A stretch of 43,120 nt of DNA. It comes from Candidatus Nitrosopumilus sp. GTDB lineage: Archaea > Thermoproteota > Nitrososphaeria > Nitrososphaerales > Nitrosopumilaceae. This document shows positions 1-8,752 of this stretch, piece after piece. Where the stretch lies: NCBI GenBank assembly GCA_029864805.1, contig JAOTSS010000010.1, forward strand, positions 1 through 43,120, written 5' to 3'. How positions within the stretch are numbered: position 1 is the first letter of the stretch; every line of letters starts with the position of its first letter. The notes under the pieces are model-generated. The model had not been told where the DNA came from. It did not search any database and saw only the letters and a program-made list of their open reading frames with translations. Made by a program: the position numbers and the translations under genes.

Positions 1-454
1 CTATTCCAAAAAATGCAGAAATGATTCCTGCAAAAAAGCTTGCACCTATTGCAAAAATCATTATTTGTTTAGACAATATTTTTTCTTTAGTTTCAATTTT
101 TTTTTTCAAAAAAATGTAAGCTGCTGAAGCTATCAAGACAAAACCAAATAAAATTTTAAAAACATCAGGTGCAACATCAGTTGAAATTATTGCACCCAAA
201 ATAGTACCAGGGATTGAAAGTAATCCAAGTTTCAATCCCAGAGAGAGTTCAATTCTTTTTTGTTTAGAATATGAAATAGTAGATGCAATAGCATTACTCA
301 ACGCAGCAAAAAGACTGTTACTCGCAGCAGCTGTGGGAGAAAACCCAAGAAATGTCAACACAGGAACCACGACGATTCCCCCACCAAGACCAATCATTGA
401 ACCCAAAATTCCAGCTGCAAATCCTAAAAGAATCAACCATAATTGTTCAATCAT
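1..454 (-). CDS. TauE/SafE-family membrane permease, partial
   Basis: This reverse-strand gene starts with ATG at 454 and runs off the left edge, so only about 151 N-terminal residues are visible. The translation is strongly hydrophobic, with several membrane segments and a glycine-rich GLGGG motif near residue 25 followed by a Ser/Ala-rich stretch. A second membrane block ending in FFGI is just being entered at the edge. This two-half pattern is that of TauE/SafE (DUF81) anion permeases, which move sulfite, sulfonates or related organic anions across the cytoplasmic membrane. The substrate cannot be inferred from what is visible. The next gene on the same strand starts 40 nt or more away and is not obviously co-transcribed. 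Confidence 0.8.
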   Translation of the reverse strand, partial: MIEQLWLILLGFAAGILGSMIGLGGGIVVVPVLTFLGFSPTAAASNSLFAALSNAIASTISYSKQKRIELSLGLKLGLLSIPGTILGAIISTDVAPDVFKILFGFVLIASAAYIFLKKKIETKEKILSKQIMIFAIGASFFAGIISAFFGI

Positions 455-494
455 TGTAATCGTCAATCAAAAAATATTGCCGTATATAATCAGA

Positions 495-1145
495 CTAGTT
501 AAGAACAATTAATGTCCATAAATAAGACTCACCAGTAGAGGTAATCTCCAAGATCAAACTCTTGTTCTCTAAACCCGTAATTTCAGATTTGAGTGTGGTT
601 TGTAAGGACATATTATATTTTTCTTCAGCAGCGTCAAGCCAAGATTGGATGGATTCAAAACCTCCTGGACGATGCATCTCCCAGCAATCACAAATTAATG
701 TCTGAATCATGGTCTGAAAAACAATATTGATCTCATCCTTTTTTGAATTCAATGATGGTGAAGCATCAATTATTGCAAGTGCCATAATAGGTTCATCAGA
801 CGTTCCACCCATGTTTAGATTTCCAATAGTTTTTCCATCAGAGTTTAAGAGTGCAGTAGTAGTACAATAATCTACAGTCCGCATATTGTTTGTAGAATCA
901 AAGTAGGTACAATATTGATCTATTGTTTGATCAGTTATTACGACAGAGGAAGACACAAAAATATTTTGTGTCGTAAGAGATTTTTTTATTTTTTCTATAT
1001 CATGAAATGTGAAATTATTTTTATAATTAGAATTTGAAATATTAGATTCTAAAGAATTTTCGGAAATTAAAATAAATGAAAGAGTACCAACAATTCCAAA
1101 ACTAATCAAGATTGGAATTAACATTATTTTATTCATTACAACCAT
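495..1145 (-). CDS. Predicted membrane-anchored extracellular protein, unknown function
   Basis: This encodes 216 residues with one N-terminal hydrophobic segment at about residues 6-27 that reads as an uncleaved anchor or signal peptide. The rest is soluble and probably faces outside. I see no recognised domain. Visible features are four cysteines, two of them in a CDCWEMH stretch near residue 150, and an internal region resembling a small sensor-like alpha/beta fold (an inference only). The first Met is followed by another at position 4, so the true start could be at 1136. It lies upstream of a DUF192 gene on the same strand with a 32-nt gap, so the two exported proteins may be co-transcribed. 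Confidence 0.6.
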   Translation of the reverse strand: MVVMNKIMLIPILISFGIVGTLSFILISENSLESNISNSNYKNNFTFHDIEKIKKSLTTQNIFVSSSVVITDQTIDQYCTYFDSTNNMRTVDYCTTTALLNSDGKTIGNLNMGGTSDEPIMALAIIDASPSLNSKKDEINIVFQTMIQTLICDCWEMHRPGGFESIQSWLDAAEEKYNMSLQTTLKSEITGLENKSLILEITSTGESYLWTLIVLN

Positions 1146-1177
1146 TTTAAAATTGTCTCACATAAGGATTTTTAAAA

Positions 1178-1669
1178 TCAAATAGAAATAATATTCAATA
1201 CAGAATCTTTTGTGATGTTGTTTTGTTCAACAAACCCAGATGTGACTTCAAGGATATATACTGCTTCGCCATCAGGCACAATACTTTGACAAGTTGTGAT
1301 TTCTAATGGACTTTTACATGGAAGAATATTTTTTTCAATATGTACAACTTTACCGTCTGCATCAAACCAAATCATATCAAGTGAGAATTGCATATTAAGC
1401 ATCCAAAGAGAATAAAGACCGGATTGTTCAAACACAAAGATCATTCCTTGATCATATGGTAATTCATCTTGGAACATTAAACCACGAACACGTCTTGGCT
1501 CCGTGTCTGCAATCTGTACCTGTAAAGGAACATCATCAACCTTTATGGTACCTCTAGGAAATTCAACAGATTCTAATTTACTTTCACTTGGAATAGACAT
1601 CAAACCAACTGCACCAATAATCACAGCAGCAATAAAAATAGGAATCAATACCTGTGATCTTGTAGTCAT
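1178..1669 (-). CDS. DUF192 family exported protein
   Basis: The product has 163 residues, with an N-terminal membrane segment at about residues 8-26 followed by a DUF192 domain at about 40-160. Typical family features are visible: a V-x-I-A-D-T-x-x-x-R-x-x-G-L-M-F block, then a hydrophobic GMIFVF stretch, a W-M-x-N-x-x-x-x-L-D-M-I-W-F block and a late LEV motif. DUF192 proteins are small beta-rich, mostly exported proteins of unknown biochemical role. The gene follows another predicted exported protein gene on the same strand. Family assignment is firm; the function is unknown. Confidence 0.85.
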   Translation of the reverse strand: MTTRSQVLIPIFIAAVIIGAVGLMSIPSESKLESVEFPRGTIKVDDVPLQVQIADTEPRRVRGLMFQDELPYDQGMIFVFEQSGLYSLWMLNMQFSLDMIWFDADGKVVHIEKNILPCKSPLEITTCQSIVPDGEAVYILEVTSGFVEQNNITKDSVLNIISI

Positions 1670-1707
1670 GAATAGATTTCTTTTAATCCTTTTAAAAACT
1701 AAAGGTG

Positions 1708-2058
1708 TTACATTATAGAATTCTTAAACTCACTAATTGATGAAAGTGTATTTTTTGTTTCATGACCAATATCATGAATAGTTGAGCCATTGTATTTCTT
1801 GTCAAGATATCTACCTGCAACAATCATTGGACCTCCAACAGCACAAGTTACACCAGTTGGTTCTGGAATCCATAACATCAAAAATCCAATTTTTTGGAGT
1901 TTTTTACCAGGTGCTGGAGCCTTCTGAAGAGCACCCAACGAGGCATGGGTATGTTTACGGTCAATTTTAGCAATATCAGCATACAAATTGGCTCTTCGTT
2001 TAGCTGAATCAGAGATTTTTTGTAAATTTGCTAGTCGTTCCTTTAGTAGATCTGCCAT
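1708..2058 (-). CDS. Conserved-looking hypothetical protein with short hydrophobic segment
   Basis: The open frame extends to 2091, but the Met at 2058 (MADLLKER) is the more natural start: the preceding eleven codons look like untranslated AT-rich sequence and a TATA-like stretch lies about 20 nt upstream. The resulting protein has 116 residues. It has a charged, helical N-terminal half rich in Lys and Arg, then a hydrophobic stretch (IGFLMLWIPEPTG) with a Gly-rich tail that could be a membrane hairpin, and a polar C-terminus. I do not recognise the family. It sits between a DUF192 gene and a divergent metal-dependent regulator, but no functional tie is visible. Confidence 0.6.
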   Translation of the reverse strand: MADLLKERLANLQKISDSAKRRANLYADIAKIDRKHTHASLGALQKAPAPGKKLQKIGFLMLWIPEPTGVTCAVGGPMIVAGRYLDKKYNGSTIHDIGHETKNTLSSISEFKNSIM

Positions 2059-2191
2059 ACCATTACATATTTTATAAAAAATAGTTAACATTCAAAGATC
2101 AACTAGCATCACATTCAAGTCAACAAAGAGTAACCAAGTTTATACAAAAGACACTCAATTATACTGGATTCAAATTAGATACAAAGAACAC

Positions 2192-2656
2192 ATGAAATCT
2201 AAAAATTCTAAGAGATTAGATTCAATAAAAGCTGCCCACGAAACTGAAAGAACACGTTCAAGTACCAGAATGGAGGATTATTTAGAAATAATAGCAGAGC
2301 TTGTCGAATTAAAAGGATATGCAACCACATTGGATATTTCAAGATACATGAACGTAAGTGCACCTAGCGTAACTAAGATGCTTCAAAGATTAGATGAGGG
2401 GGAATTTTTAGAATATGAAAAGTATCACGGAATTAATCTTACAAGTAAAGGGAAGCAAATAGCCGAAGGTATAAGACAAAATCATGGAATTTTATTAGAA
2501 TTCTTAGAAATTTTGGGAGTAGGATATGATACTGCCAATCAAGATACAGAAGGAATTGAACATCATCTTAATCCAAAAACAATAAAACAATTAAGAAAAT
2601 TCATTACTTTTCTAAAAGCAAATCCTAAGATTATTGAAAATTTTAAAAATCTTTAA
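2192..2656 (+). CDS. mntR: DtxR/MntR-family metal-dependent transcriptional regulator
   Basis: This 154-residue protein has a winged helix-turn-helix at about residues 27-90 and a helical dimerisation domain after it. The MEDYLE motif and the later H and E-x-x-E-H arrangement match the metal ligands of Bacillus MntR: D29, E32, H98, E120, E123 and H124 align with D8, E11, H77, E99, E102 and H103. It lacks the SH3-like third domain of DtxR/IdeR, which also favours the manganese-type MntR. By family it should bind Mn(II) or Fe(II) and repress metal uptake genes; the target is not visible here. Its last 14 nt overlap the convergent gene. About 20 extra basic residues precede the helix-turn-helix. 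Confidence 0.85.
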   Translation: MKSKNSKRLDSIKAAHETERTRSSTRMEDYLEIIAELVELKGYATTLDISRYMNVSAPSVTKMLQRLDEGEFLEYEKYHGINLTSKGKQIAEGIRQNHGILLEFLEILGVGYDTANQDTEGIEHHLNPKTIKQLRKFITFLKANPKIIENFKNL

Positions 2657-4463
2657 AATATAATTTTATGTCGTTTTGTGAAGATATAACATCAATTAGA
2701 TTTCTAGCAGTGTCAGAGCGTTTTGGAATTTTTATTTGTCCCTTTTTACCAATTCTTACAGATGCTAGAAAGGTATCATTTACATAGATATCAGCATGCA
2801 TGGATGTGTATTCTCTGCTAACAGTTAGAAGTAACGCAGTTTTTGATTCTGAAAATGTAAAAGGAAGATCATTGGATGATAACGATAGATTTTCGGAATT
2901 TTTTGCCACCACATCAATATGGACCTGAAGTGATTTTTCAATTTCATTAATGTTAGAACCGCCTCTTCCAATGATAGATGGAATATATTGTTCATTTACA
3001 AGTACTTTTACTCTATTATCAGATAAAATTTCAACTTGTGCATTAGGATCATATCTTTTGAAAGTATCTTTTATTTTATCTTCAGCAAGCTTTTCAATTC
3101 CAACTTTTTGAACTCTCTTTGCAACAGGGACAATCACATTCTCTTCTCCAAATGTGTATATTTCATGTTCTAAGACATTATCTTGAAAATTTTTCACCTC
3201 AATTACAGGTCTTGCAAGATCAGATTCAGTCATACCTGAAGGTACTTTTACTTTTAATTCTAGATCATATACTTTTTCGATTCTTCCATCATTTACAAAA
3301 ATCACAGTGTCCAAGATATTTGGGATGATTCCTAATTCGATCTTTCCAATAAAACGTTGAATTGCATCCAGTGGAGAGTTTGCATGTACAACTCCTACCA
3401 TTCCAACTCCAGTTAATCGTAAATCAGCAAATGTTCTAAAATCTTCCCGTCTTCTTACTTCATCAAAAATAGTATAATCAGGACGAACTAAAAGTAAAAT
3501 ATCTGCAGTGTTATCAAAACTTCCATCTAATTTTCCATATTGTGTGATACCAGAATCAACTTGCAAGTCCCGAGGAGATTCAAACGTTTTAACAATTTTC
3601 CCTTTTTTCTGATAAAAATTTGCCAGTCCAGACGCAAGTGTACTTTTTCCAGAACCAGGAGCACCTGAAATTACAATTCCTTCGGCTCTATCAGACAATC
3701 GTTCCATTAACTCATCAGAAATTTCATAATCCTCCAAAGACAGTTTGATGATTGGGTGAACAATGGTTATTTCGTAAGATTCAGAAAATGGAGGGTATGT
3801 AATGGCAATTCTATAATCATTATGTTGGATTACAGATGCACCTGTCTTAGATATTTCAACAGTACTTGAATCAGATACACTTGCAACATCAAATATTTGT
3901 GATGAAATCATCTGCAGATAAGATTTTGTAAGAATCTTATTGCTAATAGGAGTTAACGAAAAAGCGCCAGGCATTCCTTTTTTTGCCAGTGGAAATTGAT
4001 TTTCCTTAAGATGAATACTCATAGTTTCAGAATCAAAAAATTTTAAAAATTCTAATTTTTCATCTTTAATTTTGGTTTTAAGAAATACAGTCTCAATACC
4101 TTCAGCCTGTGCGACTAGATGTTGTACATTATCTGAAGTGTAAAGAACAGCATCATTTTGTTTTGCCATATCAGATATTAGTGCATCAATTCTACCACTA
4201 GTAGCAAATTTGATATCATCTGTAGAAGGATGAGGGCCCGTAATAACAATCTCCAATCCAAAACTTTTAGACAGTTCGTTGAGTTTTCTGATTTTTTCTA
4301 AACCAATAAATCCCTGTTCTTTTTTATTTGAAGCCTGAGATTGTAACTCATCAAGTACGGCTTGAGGAATAATTATTTGATGGTTTCTAATTGTGCCAGT
4401 TTCGATCTGGGCAATTAATTCACCATTAATTATTATGCTAGTATCAGCTACTATTTTTGACAA
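2643..4463 (-). CDS. PIN domain - secretion-type ATPase - KH domain protein
   Basis: This 606-residue protein combines three modules. Residues 1-130 form a PIN nuclease domain with the expected acidic residues (D7, E39, D93, D111). Residues about 180-430 form a PilT/VirB11-like ATPase with Walker A GAPGSGKST at 267-275 and acidic motifs further on, including a DEVRRREDF stretch. At about 490-525 a KH RNA-binding motif with the GRGG loop is seen, followed by a small C-terminal domain. This architecture is known in archaea as the PINc/VapC-type ATPase and points to RNA binding and processing rather than secretion. Its substrate is unknown. The gene ends inside the convergent mntR by 14 nt. Confidence 0.85.
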   Translation of the reverse strand: MSKIVADTSIIINGELIAQIETGTIRNHQIIIPQAVLDELQSQASNKKEQGFIGLEKIRKLNELSKSFGLEIVITGPHPSTDDIKFATSGRIDALISDMAKQNDAVLYTSDNVQHLVAQAEGIETVFLKTKIKDEKLEFLKFFDSETMSIHLKENQFPLAKKGMPGAFSLTPISNKILTKSYLQMISSQIFDVASVSDSSTVEISKTGASVIQHNDYRIAITYPPFSESYEITIVHPIIKLSLEDYEISDELMERLSDRAEGIVISGAPGSGKSTLASGLANFYQKKGKIVKTFESPRDLQVDSGITQYGKLDGSFDNTADILLLVRPDYTIFDEVRRREDFRTFADLRLTGVGMVGVVHANSPLDAIQRFIGKIELGIIPNILDTVIFVNDGRIEKVYDLELKVKVPSGMTESDLARPVIEVKNFQDNVLEHEIYTFGEENVIVPVAKRVQKVGIEKLAEDKIKDTFKRYDPNAQVEILSDNRVKVLVNEQYIPSIIGRGGSNINEIEKSLQVHIDVVAKNSENLSLSSNDLPFTFSESKTALLLTVSREYTSMHADIYVNDTFLASVRIGKKGQIKIPKRSDTARNLIDVISSQNDIKLYFKDF

Positions 4464-4904
4464 GTTTTCTAATCATTTCTTCTAGACTTATACCCTAAAT
4501 TACTTTCTAAAATTCCTTTAATGGAATCTAAAACAGAATTAAAATCAAAGGAATTTGAAATATAAAAGATGCAACCTCATTAACACGATTCGGAAGTATT
4601 TTTTTAATCAGAACTAGCAGTAATTAAAATTATTTTTGTATTAAGACTATATGACATAGTTCTTTTGTTATAGAAAAACTATCTTTTTTGAAGGTATTAC
4701 TAGTACATACCATTTACGAATGGATTATAGTTAATTATTTGAGAAAGATTATGTGCAAAGTGAAATTAGTAGAGAAGAATTTCCACTTCTTTTAGAATCA
4801 ATCAATATCATAAAATCAGGAAAAATACCTACTTAAAGAAAACAAACTCTGAGAGTTAAAATTCCTCACTCTCTAAAAAAAATGTATATTTTTAAAAAAT
4901 AGTC
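4464..4904. other. 441-nt gap with no convincing gene
   Basis: This is the only gap longer than 300 nt. It is very AT-rich with stops in all frames. One short stretch at about 4750-4836 reads as YVQSEISREEFPLLLESINI and ends at a stop. It has protein-like composition without a usable start, so it could be a decayed gene end. The left edge holds the start of the PIN-ATPase gene and its promoter; the right edge leads into a small ORF. No RNA gene, repeat or hairpin was recognised. Confidence 0.5.
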
Positions 4905-5042
4905 ATGGAACAAGGACAAAAAAACGATGAATTTTATAAAAATTGTATCGAGTATTTTGAATTTTTACGAAAGAAAGGCACTGTAGATTATGAGTTTGAG
5001 GACGAGTATTATTTCACCATGCCTGCAATTTCAAATCACTAA
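4905..5042 (+). CDS. Small acidic hypothetical protein (45 aa)
   Basis: An ATG at 4905 opens 45 codons ending with TAA at 5042. The product is acidic and aromatic-rich (EYFEFLRKKGTVDYEF, EDEYYF). It begins as a charged helix and ends in a short hydrophobic tail. A stretch resembling a TATA box lies just upstream and the gap to tldD is 39 nt. I do not recognise a family. The protein-like composition in an otherwise stop-rich region is the main support, so this call is moderate. Confidence 0.5.
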   Translation: MEQGQKNDEFYKNCIEYFEFLRKKGTVDYEFEDEYYFTMPAISNH

Positions 5043-5081
5043 ACACATAAGATTTACGAGGTTCTTTAATTCTAATTAATT

Positions 5082-6500
5082 ATGAATACAGTATTGCAAG
5101 ATCTAGCAGACAGCGGGATCAAGTATGCTATTCAGACTGGAGTACAATATTGTGATATAAGGGCCGAACAACAAGAAAAAAAATCAGTACATATAGAAAA
5201 TAAGGAAATAGAAGATGTCAAAACATCTACGGATTCTGGTTTAGGAATAAGATTAATCAAAGAAGGAGCATGGAGTTTTTGTTCAATTACAGATCCAAAA
5301 TCATTTGACGAAGTTAAAGAAAAAATTAATCAGGCAATAAAAAACTCGTCTTACCATACAAAAAATAAAAAGAAAATAGATCAGTATCCAAATCCAACAA
5401 ACAGCATCAAAATTGATTTTCCAGTTTTAAAAAAACCATTGATTGATGAATTAATTACAATTGGATTAGAATGTAGCAAAATTATTTTAGATACACCACG
5501 AATCGTCAAATCAATTATCAATCCGTGGTACACAGTGAACTCAAAATATTTTGTAAATAGTGAAGGCTCTAAAATTGAACAGAATTTTACAGATGTTGCA
5601 ACAGATATGATTGCACTTGCACATGAATCAGGAATTACTCAATCAATAAACGTTACAGAAGGAGGAAGAGGAGGATTAGAACAAATTACAAATAAAGACA
5701 AAATTCAACAGAAAGCTAAAGATATTTCCCAAAAAGCATCAGAATTGATTTTAGCAAAATCTGTCAAAGAAAAACACACAACAGTTGTGATGAATCCAGA
5801 TTTTGTATCATTGCTTACACATGAAATACTAGGTCACCCATCAGAAGCAGACAGAGTATTAGGAAAAGAAATGGCATGGGCCGGAGGTGCTTGGTGGAAA
5901 GGAAAAATTGGAGAAAAAATAGGATCAGAGAATCTAAACGTGTTTGATGATCCCACCATCAAAGAAAGTTTAGGATGGTACTATTTTGATGATGAGGGAA
6001 CTGAAAGTAAAAAAACCACACTTGTTGAAAATGGAATTTTGAAAAACCACATGCAAAACAGAGAAACTGCTCAAATTTTCAACACCATACCTACTGGGAA
6101 TATGAGAGCTACAAACTATCGATTCATGCCTTTGATTCGCATGGCATGTACATGTATCGGAAATGGGGATAGAAATGTAAATGAAATAATCAAAGAAGTG
6201 AAAAATGGATACCTAATTTCAAATATGAAAATTCCATCAATAGATATGAAACGATACAATTGGAGTATTTCGTGTCAATACGCACAAAAAATTGAAAATG
6301 GTGAAATTACGGATTTGTTAAGAGATGTTATTGTGATTGGAACAGCACCAGAGTTTTTTGAGTCAATCGATGCTTGCGGAAATGACTTTACAGTTAGACC
6401 GATAACCAATTGTGGGAAAGGAGATCCTATGCAATCAATGATTATGGGAAATGGAGGACCAACAATTCGTGGTGTTGCAACAGTGAAGAGTGTAAACTAA
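5082..6500 (+). CDS. tldD: TldD/PmbA family zinc metallopeptidase
   Basis: The 472-residue product is full length for TldD. The metal-binding HEILGH motif (HExxxH) lies at residues 247-252 within THEILGHPSEADR, the family hallmark. The N-terminal domain has the DVKTSTDSGLGIRLI segment common to TldD and PmbA, and the C-terminal domain ends with an NCGKGDP motif and a GNGGPTIRG strand that are also typical. TldD acts with its paralogue TldE/PmbA as a peptidase that degrades unfolded or modified peptides; the partner is not in this window. The next gene starts 2 nt after the stop, so tldD probably leads an operon with the two DNA glycosylase genes. Confidence 0.9.
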   Translation: MNTVLQDLADSGIKYAIQTGVQYCDIRAEQQEKKSVHIENKEIEDVKTSTDSGLGIRLIKEGAWSFCSITDPKSFDEVKEKINQAIKNSSYHTKNKKKIDQYPNPTNSIKIDFPVLKKPLIDELITIGLECSKIILDTPRIVKSIINPWYTVNSKYFVNSEGSKIEQNFTDVATDMIALAHESGITQSINVTEGGRGGLEQITNKDKIQQKAKDISQKASELILAKSVKEKHTTVVMNPDFVSLLTHEILGHPSEADRVLGKEMAWAGGAWWKGKIGEKIGSENLNVFDDPTIKESLGWYYFDDEGTESKKTTLVENGILKNHMQNRETAQIFNTIPTGNMRATNYRFMPLIRMACTCIGNGDRNVNEIIKEVKNGYLISNMKIPSIDMKRYNWSISCQYAQKIENGEITDLLRDVIVIGTAPEFFESIDACGNDFTVRPITNCGKGDPMQSMIMGNGGPTIRGVATVKSVN

Positions 6501-6501
6501 A

Positions 6502-7095
6502 ATGAAACAAGAATTAGAAATAATAAAACAAAATGTCATAAATTGTACAAAGTGTGATCTTTGTAAGACTAGAACCAATTCGGTTCCAGGAAAAGGAAAT
6601 TTTCAATCAGATGTAATTTTTGTTGGTGAGGCACCCGGTAGAAACGAAGATAAAAATGGCGAACCATTTATCGGAATTGCAGGAAAAAGACTATCAATAG
6701 CACTTGATGAAGCAGGAGTTTCTAGAGAATCAATATACATTACAAATGTTGTAAAATGCAGACCTCCAAAAAATAGAGTTCCAAATACTGTTGAGAGAAA
6801 CACATGTCAAGAATATCTAAAACAAGAAATTTTAATAATCAAACCAAAGATAATTTGTATTTTAGGAAATACCGCATTTAGTTCAATTTTAGGAGGTTCT
6901 GAAATAACAAAATTCAGAGGAAAAATAGTAAGAAAAGACAATCAATTGTATTTTCTCACCATCCATCCAGCAGCAACAATCTACAATCAAGAACTAATTG
7001 ATGTATTAAAAAAAGACATTGTAAAACTGTTTGAAAACATAATAGAATTAAAAAATGGTAACAAAATTAGTATAGATATAGAATATGCTTCCTAG
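6502..7095 (+). CDS. Type 4 uracil-DNA glycosylase, Fe-S cluster type
   Basis: This 197-residue enzyme belongs to the family that removes uracil from deaminated DNA. C15, C18, C86 and C102 have the spacing of the four ligands of a 4Fe-4S cluster. The catalytic-side motif GEAPGRNEDKNGEPF is at residues 43-57 and the second motif HPAA at about 155-158. It begins 2 nt after tldD and its 3' end overlaps the next glycosylase gene by 11 nt, so translation is probably coupled. Pairing with an alkylation-repair glycosylase suggests a compact base-excision repair unit. Family 4 is much more likely than family 5, given the GEAPG motif and length. Confidence 0.9.
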   Translation: MKQELEIIKQNVINCTKCDLCKTRTNSVPGKGNFQSDVIFVGEAPGRNEDKNGEPFIGIAGKRLSIALDEAGVSRESIYITNVVKCRPPKNRVPNTVERNTCQEYLKQEILIIKPKIICILGNTAFSSILGGSEITKFRGKIVRKDNQLYFLTIHPAATIYNQELIDVLKKDIVKLFENIIELKNGNKISIDIEYAS

Positions 7096-7645
7096 GGAAT
7101 TTTACAATAAAGATACAGTAATAGTCGCAAGAAACATTTTAGGAAAAAGAATAATTAGAAAAATTAGAGGCACAGTGATAACAGGAATTATTATTGAAAC
7201 TGAAGCATATAGACATTCAGATGACCCTGCGAGTCATGCATTTGTTAAGCAGACAGAAAGAAACAAGGCAATGTTTGAGGAAGTGGGACATGCATATGTC
7301 TATTTTACATATGGAATGCATTATTGCTTTAATGTAGTTGCAAGACATCCAAAAAGCAAAGCAGGTGCAGTTCTAATTCGTGCGATAGAGCCTGAAAAAG
7401 GAATCAAGAGAATCCAAAAAAACAGAGGAATGACAAACTTGAAAAATCTTACTAATGGGCCTGCTAAATTGACACAGGGACTAGAGATAACAAAAGAGTG
7501 TTATGGTACAGATTTAACTAAAGATTTGAAATTATGCATTGAAGATGGAATTAAACCAAGAAAGATCTATGAATCTCCAAGAATAGGAATTAAGAAAGCA
7601 ACTGACAAGTTATGGAATTTTAAAATAAACCTTAAAAAAAATTAG
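7085..7645 (+). CDS. AAG-type 3-methyladenine DNA glycosylase
   Basis: This 186-residue protein matches the alkyladenine DNA glycosylase (AAG/MPG) family, which excises 3-methyladenine, hypoxanthine and related damaged bases. The IIETEAY motif carries the expected catalytic E40 and Y42, and H51 has the same spacing as human AAG H136. A VYFTYGMHYCFNVV strand and the GPAKLTQ motif near residue 155 are also typical. It overlaps the uracil-DNA glycosylase gene by 11 nt at the 5' end and the convergent DedA-like gene by 4 nt at the 3' end. AAG-type enzymes are scattered in archaea, so horizontal origin is possible, but base composition matches the surroundings. Confidence 0.9.
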   Translation: MLPREFYNKDTVIVARNILGKRIIRKIRGTVITGIIIETEAYRHSDDPASHAFVKQTERNKAMFEEVGHAYVYFTYGMHYCFNVVARHPKSKAGAVLIRAIEPEKGIKRIQKNRGMTNLKNLTNGPAKLTQGLEITKECYGTDLTKDLKLCIEDGIKPRKIYESPRIGIKKATDKLWNFKINLKKN

Positions 7646-8274
7646 TCTTTATTATTTTCATCCAAAGTCCATGGTGCAAATTTCCCAAGAATTCTTACCC
7701 AATCCAATCTTAAAAGCAAAATTACCACAGATGTCATCATAACTCCAAAAATTATAATTCCAATGTAAATAGGAGTAGCATCATCCATGTTTTCAAGGAA
7801 AGGTTCTACAAGAGACAAACCAAGATAATGCGAAATAAATACAATGGAATAACTAAGGACAATCTTTCCAGTTAGAGTTGCAATAAAGAATCGTTTTGGA
7901 TTATATTTTGCCAATCCTAATGGTACATAGACTAGATCATCCGGGATAGGAGTTGCTGCAGCAAAAAATGCGGCACCAGCACCATATCTTTTTACCAATC
8001 TTTCAAAAGGTCGCATTCTTTTTCTAGTCTTTTCATTGATGATTTTTCTTCCACCATAACTTACATAGAAAATGATTTGCTTTGCAGCAGTGGCAGTAAT
8101 AGCAGATAGTAAAGCTAAAACATGCAGATCAAATTGATCACCTACTGCCATAGTAGCAAGGAGTAAAAATCCAGGTAGCGGTACAAAAGGAACAAGAGAA
8201 CCAAAGAAGTTGACAAGTGATAAACTTAGGTATCCTACTTCCGGAGCAAATGGAAATAGGTCAACAAAATCCAC
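7642..8274 (-). CDS. DedA/SNARE-associated (VTT) domain membrane protein
   Basis: The 210-residue protein has about five hydrophobic segments and the layout of the VTT/DedA family: a re-entrant P-L-P-G-F-L-L-L segment near residues 30-40, a basic amphipathic stretch (RKRMRPFERLVKRYG) and an F-x-A-A-x-P-I-P-D-D motif near residue 105, where DedA proteins usually show a conserved Pro/Arg-containing loop. Family members are membrane proteins linked to lipid scrambling, membrane homeostasis and pH or drug tolerance. The specific role here is unknown. Its stop codon overlaps the convergent glycosylase by 4 nt. Confidence 0.8.
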   Translation of the reverse strand: MDFVDLFPFAPEVGYLSLSLVNFFGSLVPFVPLPGFLLLATMAVGDQFDLHVLALLSAITATAAKQIIFYVSYGGRKIINEKTRKRMRPFERLVKRYGAGAAFFAAATPIPDDLVYVPLGLAKYNPKRFFIATLTGKIVLSYSIVFISHYLGLSLVEPFLENMDDATPIYIGIIIFGVMMTSVVILLLRLDWVRILGKFAPWTLDENNKD

Positions 8275-8365
8275 AAATCAAACTGTTTTTGGGCTTTATT
8301 TAATTAAAACTAGAAGAGTTGCTCACAATAATCATTAAAATAACATCTTTTCAAAGAAAAATCAG

Positions 8366-8746
8366 ATGCTAAAAAAAGACTTTGAAACAATATGCAACAC
8401 CATAGCAAAAATAAGCCCATACATTAGATTTGTAGGCGTAATTGGTGAAAGGGGAGAATTATTAGCATATAGAAGAAGACCAGATTTAATTCCTCTTTTA
8501 GATGAAAAAAATACGCAATATCAATTTTCACATATTGCCATGAAAACAGATCTTGAAGGATTTTTTGATAAAAATCTAGGGGAGATTGAATTTTCTTGGG
8601 AAGAAAGAAAAAAAGTTCAGACAATTTCATTTGCAATAAAAAAAAATAGAGTATGGATATCAATTGATAAAAAAGTAATTAGATCTGAGGTATTACGAAT
8701 AATTGATTCATGTTTTCCAATTGTTAAGAAATATTCAAATGCTTGA
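8366..8746 (+). CDS. Thaumarchaeal hypothetical protein, roadblock/DUF6659-like
   Basis: This encodes 126 residues of an alpha/beta protein. It starts with a helix and continues into a VGVIGERGELLAYRRRPDL segment, which resembles a small sensory or roadblock-like fold, ending with basic strands (FAIKKNRVWISIDK) and a C-terminal helix. I think it belongs to the small thaumarchaeal family annotated DUF6659, often present in several copies per genome, but I cannot confirm this by search. A start at 8366 is supported by an upstream AT-rich promoter region. The next small zinc-finger ORF follows by 6 nt. Confidence 0.65.
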   Translation: MLKKDFETICNTIAKISPYIRFVGVIGERGELLAYRRRPDLIPLLDEKNTQYQFSHIAMKTDLEGFFDKNLGEIEFSWEERKKVQTISFAIKKNRVWISIDKKVIRSEVLRIIDSCFPIVKKYSNA

Positions 8747-8752
8747 ATTATT

